Assembly: GCA_948560265.1 (NCBI GenBank) | Contig: CAOXTD010000008.1 | Location: 22,836 to 79,313, forward strand | DNA from: an uncultured Clostridia bacterium | GTDB taxonomy: Bacteria > Bacillota > Clostridia > TANB77 > CAG-508 | DNA: 56,478 nucleotides | Direction of reading: 5' to 3' | Shown: piece after piece, positions 40,978-48,449 of the stretch | How positions within the stretch are numbered: position 1 is the stretch's first letter | Layout: each line of letters opens with the position of its first letter | Made by a program: the position numbers and the translations under genes | Notes under the pieces: generated by a model | What the model was told of the DNA's origin: nothing | Seen by the model: only the letters and a program-made list of their open reading frames with translations | The model's database searches: none

Positions 40978-41586
40978 ATGAAAAAAACAATATTAGTAAC
41001 AATTTTAGTAGCTGTTATGTTATTAGCAGCAATTGGAAGTGTAAATGCAGCAAGTGTAACTGCAGATAAAACAACAATTAAAGCAGGAGAAACAGTTAAG
41101 ATAGCTGTTAAACCAAGTGAAGCAAGAGATGGAGTTCAATTTGATGTTAGCTATAACGCAGATGAATTACAATATGTAGGAACAGAAAAACCAGCAGGAA
41201 TGGAAGTAATGGACGAAGTAGCAAATGGAACAGGAAGAGTTATGGTATATAGCATGAATGGAACAACAACAGACACAGTTGTAATGACATTCAAAGCTTT
41301 AAAAGATGTAGAAACTACAGAAGTTAAAGTTACAGGATTTGTAAGTGGAACAGAAGAAGTAGAAGAAGCTGGAAAAGTAACACTAACAGTAGAAAAAGTA
41401 GAAGATCAAAAAGATCCAACAAATCCAGAAAAACCAGGAAACACAGAAAAACCAAGCAAACCAACAGACATTAATGGAAAACCAATTACAGAACACCCAC
41501 AAACAGGAACACCTATTTATGTAGTAGCAATAGCAACAATCATTATTGCAGCAGGAGCTATTTTAGCGGTTAGAAAAAATAAATAA
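40978..41586 (+). CDS. Wall-anchored cohesin-domain protein with HPQTG sorting signal
   Basis: This 202-residue surface protein has a signal peptide (1-24), a single cohesin-like domain (about 25-140; start SVTADKTTIKAGETVKIAVK, core GVQFDVSYNADELQYVG), and a Pro/Lys/Glu linker (about 141-170). It ends in a sortase signal: HPQTG (173-177), hydrophobic segment (about 180-198) and basic tail RKNK. Cohesins bind dockerins with calcium-dependent high affinity. With the sortase gene just upstream and a dockerin protein just downstream, it would be the wall-fixed receptor for that protein. AGAGGT precedes the ATG. Confidence 0.85.
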   Translation: MKKTILVTILVAVMLLAAIGSVNAASVTADKTTIKAGETVKIAVKPSEARDGVQFDVSYNADELQYVGTEKPAGMEVMDEVANGTGRVMVYSMNGTTTDTVVMTFKALKDVETTEVKVTGFVSGTEEVEEAGKVTLTVEKVEDQKDPTNPEKPGNTEKPSKPTDINGKPITEHPQTGTPIYVVAIATIIIAAGAILAVRKNK

Positions 41587-41628
41587 GAAATGAAAACAAA
41601 AAATTAAAGCTTTTAGGGGGAATAAAAA

Positions 41629-44600
41629 GTGAATAAAAATTTAAAAGTTATATCATCACTAGCAATGGCTGGAATTTTAGCTGCAACAGGAATTTCAACT
41701 GTATCAGCAGCAACAACAAAGTCATTAGGTGTTTATAGAAAAGTAGTAGAAGGAAAAGCAATTGTTCCTTATGTTTTATCAAGTGCAAATGACAGAGTAG
41801 CTGTTCAAGATTTAAATAGTGAATTTGGAGTTACTTTATCAAATGGAACTACAGTAAAAACAGGAACAACATTTAACAAATCTGGAGAAGAACACACTGT
41901 AGTAGTATATGGTGATGTAAATAGCGACGGACGTGTTAATGTAAATGATGTTACAGAAACTGCTAAAGCAGTATTTAATACACCAACAGGTGTTGTGAAA
42001 GAAGCTGCTGACGTAGCTCATGATGGAAAAATTAATGTAAATGATGTTACAACATTAGCTAAATTTATTGTAAAGAATGAGGCTTTAAACATTAACTTAA
42101 AATCAGAAGAAGAACAAACAAATTATACTTACACACTAGAGGCTAGTGAAAACAATATGATCAATAGTGAAAATGTAAGTGCTGCAAAAGTAGTTATCAC
42201 ACCAAAAGACGAATTTGTAGCTAAAACATATACTATTAAAGTAGTAAAAGAAGACGGAAAAACAGTAGTTAGCGAAATCGCTAGCCTAACCTTTACAGGA
42301 AATGCAAATGAAAAAACAGTATCAAAAGATTTAGATTTCTCAGATGCAAAAGTTACTGATGGTAACTATATAGTACGTCTAGAATTAGAAGGAAAAACAG
42401 TAGGAGAAGTTAAGGTTGAAAAGCATGCTGATACTACAAACTTAAAAGCAAATGTAGTAGCAACAAGAGTAGGATCAGATAATGCAGTAGTTAGCTTAGA
42501 AAGTGCAGAAAATGCAAAAATAGTTAAAATTTATTGCACAATAGCAAGTACAAAACCTGCTAAAAATGATGTGGTTGAAAAAGGAAGAGCTATTACAGTA
42601 ACAAACAATGTTCTAAGAGAAACTTCAATTACCAATAATGATGTTGCTGCTTCAGGACAAAGTTTATACTATGTATTAGAAGATTCTTATGGAAGTAGAA
42701 CAGAAGGAAGTGTTGTAATTCCAAATGACAATGCAACAGCAGCTACTACAACAATTGAAACTATTGCAGCACAAGAAAGTGAAAATAAATTTGATATTAC
42801 ATTAAATGCTGCACCTGCAAGTAGCAAAAATGTTATTGTAACTTTATATAAAGACGGAAAAGCAATTGATACAGCAACTGTACCTACAACAACAGCAACA
42901 GCTACAGCAGACTTTACAAGTGTGATTAAAGAAGTAGGTACATATACTGTAAAAGCATATGTAGAAGCAACTGCAACTGAAAAACAATCTGCAACAGTAG
43001 ATTCAGCAGCAACAGCTGAAAATGCAGGAAAGATTGTAGTATCTCAATTAGCACAAGTAACAGATGTAAAAGTAGATGTTGAAAATAGCAAAATTACATG
43101 GAAAGATGCAAGCAATAAAGATGCAAGCTATGAAGTAAAAGTATTAGAACCAGAAATAGTAAGTGGCAAATATACTGGAAAATATGTAGAAAAAGAAACA
43201 GTAAGTAGTGTAGATAACACAAAGAAGGAAGCAACACTTCCTGCAATTACTGCAAATACTTCTTATAGAGTACAAGTAGTAGCAAAAAATGCATCTAAGA
43301 GAGTATTAGATTCAGAAGCAGCTACATCAAATGATTTCTTCACAGTAAAGACACCTACAGCTCCTACAGTAGATAATCAATCTTTAGAAAAAGCTGTAAA
43401 GTTAACAGGTATTGAAAAAGCTGAACTAGCAGGAGATAGCAATGCTACAATCAGCTATGCAGTAGAAGTATACAACGTAGAAGGAAATGAAACAAAACTT
43501 GTAGCTACAAAAGCTGCAACACTAACAAAAACAGAAGGTCAAGACACTTATGAAACAGTAGTAGATGGATTAGAAGCTGGTAAGACATACAAATTCGTAT
43601 TAACAGTAACCATCAATGGAGTAACTAAAAAAGCTCCTATCACAAGTGGAAATGTAATTGTTAAAAACTCAATTGCAATTAATGGTCTTACTGTAAATGA
43701 AGCAGCTACAGAAGCAAAACAAGGTGAAATTTACACAAATGGAACTAAAGCTTATATTAATGGGGAAACAATTGAAAATATAGGTGTGTTCTCAACAGAA
43801 TATCAAGCAATTTTAAATGATATTGTAAAAGGTCTAAAAACAGGTGACAAAGTTACCATTTCAGGAAACAATATTAAATTAGAATTAAATCATAATGCTA
43901 GTGCAACAACAGCATTAGGAGCATCTATTAAAGGGAAAAATGTAGAAGTAATAGGAAATGGTTACTACAGAACTCTTACAACAGCTGACAAAGCAAGTAA
44001 AGTAGTTCTAGGTGCAAACAATGGAAGAGGATATTTTGCAGTTAGTACAGCACTAAATGCAGAAGAAGTTGTTCTAGAAGGAGTAACACTACAATCAACT
44101 GTTGGAACTTACACAGTAAAAGCTAATACAACAACTACTATCAATGGAGTTGTAGCAAAAGTATCAAAAGATACAAAAGTAACACCTACAAGTGGAAAAT
44201 TAACAGTTGTAGCAAGTGATAGCAATTTAGAACTTTCTACGAATACAGACCTAGCACTTGAAATTAGCGGAGAGAAAGATTTAGCATTAAGACAAACAGG
44301 AAATGTTACAATCAATGCTAAAAACGGTGATATTACTTTAACATCTCCAAAAGCAACTGTTGCAGGAAATATCAATGTAACAATCGAAAATGGAGAATTA
44401 AATGTTACTGCTGATACATTAGCAGGAGCAAAAAATGTTGTAGTAAACAATACAAAAGGTGAAACAACAACAGTTGTAGCAAACTTAAAAACTACTGTAC
44501 CATTTACAACTACTGCAGCAGTTAAAGTAAAAGCTATTCTAGATACTTATGCTGAAACAGAAGCACTTGATACAGTAAGTGACTTAACAGTAGCAAGTGG

Positions 44601-44745
44601 CAAAACAGCAAAAGAAGTTGTAGATTTTGTAAAAGGATTAGGAATTGGCGAAGAAGCTGATGCTTCTATCGAAATTTCTGATGGTGTAGTTACACTTACA
44701 TTCGAAGGAATTGTAACAAATTACAAAGTTCTAGGAATTAACTAA
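41629..44745 (+). CDS. Large secreted dockerin-containing surface protein
   Basis: This 1038-residue protein has a signal peptide (1-27, ending STVSA). A two-repeat dockerin lies near the N-terminus, with calcium loops DVNSDGRVNVNDV (96-108) and DVAHDGKINVNDV (128-140) each followed by a helix. About 850 residues of beta-rich, Ala/Thr/Val/Lys-rich repeats follow: Fn3/Ig-like blocks around 470-680, then a stretch after about 690 reading like a beta-helix (VTINAKNGDITLTSPKATV). No glycosidase or protease motif was seen and there is only one cysteine. It has no sorting signal, so it probably docks onto the adjacent cohesin protein. The start is GTG after AGGGGG. Function: adhesin or scaffold, unproven. 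Confidence 0.82.
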   Translation: MNKNLKVISSLAMAGILAATGISTVSAATTKSLGVYRKVVEGKAIVPYVLSSANDRVAVQDLNSEFGVTLSNGTTVKTGTTFNKSGEEHTVVVYGDVNSDGRVNVNDVTETAKAVFNTPTGVVKEAADVAHDGKINVNDVTTLAKFIVKNEALNINLKSEEEQTNYTYTLEASENNMINSENVSAAKVVITPKDEFVAKTYTIKVVKEDGKTVVSEIASLTFTGNANEKTVSKDLDFSDAKVTDGNYIVRLELEGKTVGEVKVEKHADTTNLKANVVATRVGSDNAVVSLESAENAKIVKIYCTIASTKPAKNDVVEKGRAITVTNNVLRETSITNNDVAASGQSLYYVLEDSYGSRTEGSVVIPNDNATAATTTIETIAAQESENKFDITLNAAPASSKNVIVTLYKDGKAIDTATVPTTTATATADFTSVIKEVGTYTVKAYVEATATEKQSATVDSAATAENAGKIVVSQLAQVTDVKVDVENSKITWKDASNKDASYEVKVLEPEIVSGKYTGKYVEKETVSSVDNTKKEATLPAITANTSYRVQVVAKNASKRVLDSEAATSNDFFTVKTPTAPTVDNQSLEKAVKLTGIEKAELAGDSNATISYAVEVYNVEGNETKLVATKAATLTKTEGQDTYETVVDGLEAGKTYKFVLTVTINGVTKKAPITSGNVIVKNSIAINGLTVNEAATEAKQGEIYTNGTKAYINGETIENIGVFSTEYQAILNDIVKGLKTGDKVTISGNNIKLELNHNASATTALGASIKGKNVEVIGNGYYRTLTTADKASKVVLGANNGRGYFAVSTALNAEEVVLEGVTLQSTVGTYTVKANTTTTINGVVAKVSKDTKVTPTSGKLTVVASDSNLELSTNTDLALEISGEKDLALRQTGNVTINAKNGDITLTSPKATVAGNINVTIENGELNVTADTLAGAKNVVVNNTKGETTTVVANLKTTVPFTTTAAVKVKAILDTYAETEALDTVSDLTVASGKTAKEVVDFVKGLGIGEEADASIEISDGVVTLTFEGIVTNYKVLGIN

Positions 44746-44767
44746 TAAGATACGAAATATGTAGAAT

Positions 44768-44800
44768 AAAAACGGGCAAATAGCTATTTGCTCGTTTTTC
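44768..44800 (+). terminator. Terminator of the sortase-cohesin-dockerin operon
   Basis: A 16-bp stem (44768-44783 with 44784-44799, one G-U pair) around GGCAAATAG/CTATTTGC ends in TTTTT. It is a strong intrinsic terminator that closes the cassette. Confidence 0.85.
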
Positions 44801-44828
44801 TAAAATAGGAACTATGGGGGAAGAAAAA

Positions 44829-45305
44829 ATGAGAAAATCAGTCAAGATTACAATAGTAGTTGTTGCAATGATTATAATAGCCATTGTATGCTTTGCTATC
44901 ATGCAAAGTGGAAAAAAGACTATTACTATGGAACAATTTGAAGAAAAAGCAAAAGAAAATGGATACAAAATAGCTGATATACAAAATGATATTACTAAAA
45001 AAGAAGAAATTACCAATGCAAAACTTGCCATAAGCGAAGATTACAGTTATTTTATTAGTTTCTATATTTTAAAAGATAATGAATCTGCAATCAATTTTTA
45101 CAAAGAGCAAAAAGAGGAGTTTGCAAAAACAAAACAAGAAGAAAATGAACCAGTAGAAAAGAAAAGTAAATCTTATGAAGAATATAGCTTAAAATCAAAT
45201 GGAAAGTATAGGTATCTTTCAAGAATAGAAAATACAATTGTTCAATTAAATGTGAATGAATCAGAAGAACAAAAAGTAAAAGAATTTTTAGAAAAATGTT
45301 TTTAA
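44829..45305 (+). CDS. Membrane-anchored protein of unknown function
   Basis: This 158-residue protein has one N-terminal membrane segment (about 5-26) and a charged extracytoplasmic domain (TMEQFEEKAKENGYKIADIQ...). The start is ATG 44829, after GGGGGAA; the earlier ATG 44814 overlaps that SD site. No known motif was recognised. It has its own terminator and lies outside the sortase operon terminator, so it is not clearly part of that system. Confidence 0.65.
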   Translation: MRKSVKITIVVVAMIIIAIVCFAIMQSGKKTITMEQFEEKAKENGYKIADIQNDITKKEEITNAKLAISEDYSYFISFYILKDNESAINFYKEQKEEFAKTKQEENEPVEKKSKSYEEYSLKSNGKYRYLSRIENTIVQLNVNESEEQKVKEFLEKCF

Positions 45306-45320
45306 AAAAGGAAATGAAAA

Positions 45321-45356
45321 CAAAAAAATGTCAAATATTTGTTTGACATTTTTTTG
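45321..45356 (+). terminator. Terminator before lexA, overlapping the lexA -35 element
   Basis: A 15-bp stem (45321-45335 and 45342-45356) with a 6-nt loop runs into T-runs. Its right arm contains TTGACA (45343-45348), the -35 of the next promoter. Confidence 0.8.
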
Positions 45357-45371
45357 TTTGTATGTTATTAT
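45343..45371 (+). promoter_or_regulatory. Promoter of lexA
   Basis: TTGACA (45343-45348) and TATTAT (45366-45371) are exactly 17 bp apart. No canonical Gram-positive LexA box (GAACnnnnGTTC) was seen around it. Confidence 0.68.
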
Positions 45372-45410
45372 TATATAGGAAGAAAAAATAAAATTAAGGA
45401 GAGATGAAAT

Positions 45411-46076
45411 ATGCCAAGAAAAACAAAAGATCCAACGGCAATTAATAAAAGAGAGAAAGCAATTTTAAAATTTATTGAAAAAGAAATGGGAGAAAATGGA
45501 TATGCTCCATCAGTAAGAGAAATTGGAAAAGCAGTAGGACTAAAATCAACTGCAACAGTACATAATTATTTAGCTAAATTAGCTGAAAAAGGCTATATTA
45601 AAAAAGAAGAACAAAAAGGAAGAACTCTAAGACTACTAAAAGGTGGTAATGGAGAAGATATGGCTAAAAAACAAGAAGACAAAAACTATTACACAGGAAA
45701 AGAAATGGTTGAAGTTCCTGTAATTGGAAAAATTACAGCAGGTGAGCCAATTTTAGCAGTAGAAAATATTACAGATACTTTCCCAATTCCAATTGATTTT
45801 GTTGGAAATAGTGAAAGCTTTATGCTAACAGTACGCGGAGAAAGTATGATTGAAGCTGGTATTTTAGATGGAGATTATATTTTAGTTAAAAGACAAAATA
45901 CAGCAGAAAATGGACAAATTGTAGTAGCATTGATTGACGACTCAGCAACTGTAAAAACATTTTATAAAGAAAAAGATCATATCAGACTACAACCTGAAAA
46001 TAGTACAATGGATCCAATTATTGTTCCAAGTTGTGAAATTTTGGGAAAAGTAGCAGGTGTGTTTAGAAAATTATAA
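45411..46076 (+). CDS. lexA: LexA repressor
   Basis: This is the SOS-response repressor and autoprotease. The 221 residues contain a winged-helix DNA-binding domain (residues 8-75, SVREIGKAVGLKSTATVHNY), a polar linker and the peptidase S24 domain. The cleavage site is Ala110-Gly111 (ITAGEP) and the catalytic dyad is Ser145 (RGESM) and Lys182 (SATVKTF). AAGGAGAG precedes the ATG. The promoter upstream is strong, but the expected self-binding box was not recognised. Confidence 0.95.
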   Translation: MPRKTKDPTAINKREKAILKFIEKEMGENGYAPSVREIGKAVGLKSTATVHNYLAKLAEKGYIKKEEQKGRTLRLLKGGNGEDMAKKQEDKNYYTGKEMVEVPVIGKITAGEPILAVENITDTFPIPIDFVGNSESFMLTVRGESMIEAGILDGDYILVKRQNTAENGQIVVALIDDSATVKTFYKEKDHIRLQPENSTMDPIIVPSCEILGKVAGVFRKL

Positions 46077-46105
46077 TTTAAGAGAACTTGGGAGGAGGGA
46101 ATTCT

Positions 46106-46624
46106 ATGAATTACTTAGACATCTGGTTTTTTGATAGACGTCCTAGAATGAAGGTATTCTTTTGTTATTTACTCATTTTTGTATTTTTCTTCATTTTTTC
46201 GGATATTATGATATATAACTATACAAAAGCCATGTACCAACCAATGACAAGTTATGAAGTAAATATTAATTCACCTGAAGTTATTGTTACAACAGCTGAA
46301 GCATCAAATGTAAATGGTAATGTAAAGGGAACCATAAAGAACACAACAGAAGAAATGATTGAAAATCAATATTTAAAATTCGACTTTTACACACCAAGAG
46401 ATATTAATGTAGGAACAAAATATATTAAAATACATAATTTATATCCAGAAGAACAAAAAAATTATGAATTAGGATTTCGTTATGAACATGTTAGTTATAT
46501 GAAAGTAAGTATGGTAGATGAAGAAGCAGTAGAAAAAGCTACTCCTGAGGAACTAAGAATAGACCCTACTTATGGTCCAGCAGGCTTAATTAGTGCAATT
46601 ATTTTGGGGTATTTCTTTTTATAA
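46106..46624 (+). CDS. Membrane protein of unknown function
   Basis: This 172-residue protein has an N-terminal membrane segment (about 17-37), an extracytoplasmic beta-rich domain (VNINSPEVIVTTAEASNVNG...) that resembles small Ig-like or FxLYD-type domains, and a hydrophobic C-terminus (GLISAIILGYFFL). The start is ATG 46106, after GGAGGAGGG. It is 29 nt downstream of lexA and probably co-transcribed. No motif identifies a function. Confidence 0.65.
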   Translation: MNYLDIWFFDRRPRMKVFFCYLLIFVFFFIFSDIMIYNYTKAMYQPMTSYEVNINSPEVIVTTAEASNVNGNVKGTIKNTTEEMIENQYLKFDFYTPRDINVGTKYIKIHNLYPEEQKNYELGFRYEHVSYMKVSMVDEEAVEKATPEELRIDPTYGPAGLISAIILGYFFL

Positions 46625-46652
46625 AAATGTATAAAACCATATAGAAATGGCT

Positions 46653-46688
46653 AAAATAGAGTATAGCAATATACTCTATTTTTTTTGG
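46653..46688 (+). terminator. Terminator after the lexA unit
   Basis: AAAATAGAGTATA and its exact complement enclose a 4-nt loop, followed by a run of Ts. It is a strong intrinsic terminator. Confidence 0.85.
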
Positions 46689-46697
46689 CTGAAGATA

Positions 46698-46726
46698 TTG
46701 CTATTTTGTACGAACTGTAATATAAT
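46698..46726 (+). promoter_or_regulatory. Promoter of the mreB-like gene
   Basis: TTGCTA (46698-46703) and TATAAT (46721-46726) are exactly 17 bp apart, about 53 bp before the start codon. Confidence 0.65.
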
Positions 46727-46779
46727 CGTAACGAAATTGTAAAGAAAATGTAATGATAACTCTGAAAGGAAAGATGACA

Positions 46780-47784
46780 ATGTTTAAGTGCGGACAAGAT
46801 ATTGGAATAGACTTGGGTACAGCTAGTGTTATTGCATATACAAAAGGAAAAGGTATTGTTTTAAGGGAGCCTTCTGTTGTAGCGGTAGATAATAACACGG
46901 GGGAAGTTTTGGCAGTGGGAAAAGAAGCAAGAAGAATGCTAGGAAGAACGCCAGGAAACATAGTGGCAACGAGGCCTTTGAGAGATGGTGTTATTTCTAA
47001 TTATACAGTAACCGAAAAAATGTTAAAATATTTTATTAATCGTGTTTGCGGAAAATTTATTTTTGCACCAAGAATTATGATATGTATTCCTTCACAAGTA
47101 ACAGAAGTAGAGAAAAAAGCTGTTATTGATGCTGCATCACATGCAGGTGCAAGAAGAGTATATTTAATAGAAGAGCCAATTGCAGCAGCAATTGGAGCAG
47201 GATTAGATATTTCAAAACCTTGTGGCAATATGGTAGTTGACATTGGAGGAGGAACGACTGATATTGCTGTTATTTCCTTAGGTGGTTCAGTAGTTAGCAC
47301 TTCATTAAAAGTAGCAGGAGATAAATTTGATGAGGCAATTGTAAAATATATTAAGAAAAAATATAATATTATTATTGGAGAAAGAACAGCAGAAGATTTG
47401 AAAATTAATATAGGGTGTGTTTATCCCAAAATTCAAGATATGGAAATGGAACTCCGTGGAAGAGACTTAACAACAGGTCTTCCAAGAACAATCTCAGTTC
47501 GCTCCAGTGAAATGTTTGAAGCATTAATTAAGCCAGCTATGATGGTAGTGGATGCAGTACACAGCGTTTTAGAAAAAACACCACCAGAACTTGCAGCAGA
47601 CATTAGTGACAGGGGAATTTATATGACAGGTGGGGGATGCTTAGTAGACGGATTAGATAAACTCTTACAAGAAAAAACAGGAATTAATGTAATGATAGCA
47701 CAAGACGCAGTTTCTTGTGTAGCATTAGGAACAGGAAAAGCACTAGATAATTTAGATGTATTAGACGCGAAAAAAAGAAAATAG
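46780..47784 (+). CDS. MreB/Mbl-family actin-like cell-shape protein
   Basis: This 334-residue bacterial actin organises lateral wall synthesis. The phosphate and adenosine motifs of the actin fold are clear: DIGIDLGTASVIAYTKGKGI, VVDIGGGTTDIAVISLGG, GERTAEDLKINIG and MTGGGCLVDGL. The start is ATG 46780 (AAAGGA 9 nt upstream). It is not linked to mreC/mreD, so it may be the Mbl- or MreBH-type paralogue. A TetR gene follows within 9 nt. Confidence 0.92.
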   Translation: MFKCGQDIGIDLGTASVIAYTKGKGIVLREPSVVAVDNNTGEVLAVGKEARRMLGRTPGNIVATRPLRDGVISNYTVTEKMLKYFINRVCGKFIFAPRIMICIPSQVTEVEKKAVIDAASHAGARRVYLIEEPIAAAIGAGLDISKPCGNMVVDIGGGTTDIAVISLGGSVVSTSLKVAGDKFDEAIVKYIKKKYNIIIGERTAEDLKINIGCVYPKIQDMEMELRGRDLTTGLPRTISVRSSEMFEALIKPAMMVVDAVHSVLEKTPPELAADISDRGIYMTGGGCLVDGLDKLLQEKTGINVMIAQDAVSCVALGTGKALDNLDVLDAKKRK

Positions 47785-47793
47785 GAGAAACAT

Positions 47794-48360
47794 ATGAATA
47801 AAACAAAAAGAAAAATATTTGAAACATCAATGAAACTATTTGCAGAAAAAGGATATGATGCAACAAGTATTGAAGAGATTACAGCAACGGTTGGAGTAGC
47901 AAAGGGAACATTATATTATCACTTTTCTAGTAAAGAAGAGATATTTAATTTCTTAATAGAAGAAGGGGTAAAACTTCTTAAAAATAGTATTGCTATTAAA
48001 ACAGAAAAATTAGAGAATTCTTTAGATAAAATAAGAGCAATTGTACTAATACAAATTAAAGTATTAGTCAAATATGAAAGCTTTATGACAATTATCTTGA
48101 GCCAAATTTGGGGAAATGACCCACGCAGCCAAATGTGTAGAAATTATGTATTTGACTATATACAAATGATAGAAGAAATTATCAAAGAGGGAATTCAAAA
48201 AGGAGAAATTATGGAGGGGGACCCTAATGTAATGGCTTCAGGAATTTTTGGGTTTACTTGTTCAAGTTTGATATATAAATTACGCCATCAAGAAGATGTA
48301 GATATGAATGCTTTAGATAAAGAAATTGAAAGGATTTTTATTAAAAAACTTAAAAGGTAG
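47794..48360 (+). CDS. TetR/AcrR-family transcriptional regulator
   Basis: This 188-residue protein has the TetR N-terminal HTH (SMKLFAEKGYDATSIEEITA and VGVAKGTLYYHFSSKEEIF) and a variable ligand-binding C-terminal domain. Regulators of this kind next to acyl-CoA ligases often control fatty-acid metabolism (FadR-like), which fits the ligase gene 90 nt downstream. No operator was identified. AGGAG precedes the ATG. Confidence 0.92.
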   Translation: MNKTKRKIFETSMKLFAEKGYDATSIEEITATVGVAKGTLYYHFSSKEEIFNFLIEEGVKLLKNSIAIKTEKLENSLDKIRAIVLIQIKVLVKYESFMTIILSQIWGNDPRSQMCRNYVFDYIQMIEEIIKEGIQKGEIMEGDPNVMASGIFGFTCSSLIYKLRHQEDVDMNALDKEIERIFIKKLKR

Positions 48361-48368
48361 AACTTGGC

Positions 48369-48416
48369 GGGGACACATCTCATCCTTAGAGAAATGACCT
48401 GGGGGAGAAATGTGTC
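48369..48416 (+). repeat. Possible diverged REPIN-like unit, copy D
   Basis: GCGGGGACACAT and ATGTGTC (48410-48416) form short inverted ends around TGACCTGGGGGAG. The GGGGAC core resembles the other elements but the rest is different. It again sits between a stop codon (48358-48360) and the SD site of the next gene. Confidence 0.45.
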
Positions 48417-48449
48417 ATCGTTAGATTATTAAAAAAAGGAGTAGAAAAG

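Noticed and set aside
45357..45410. LexA box in the lexA promoter
   Set aside because: TTTGTATGTTATTA has some resemblance to a half-site, but no inverted GAAC/GTTC pair was found.
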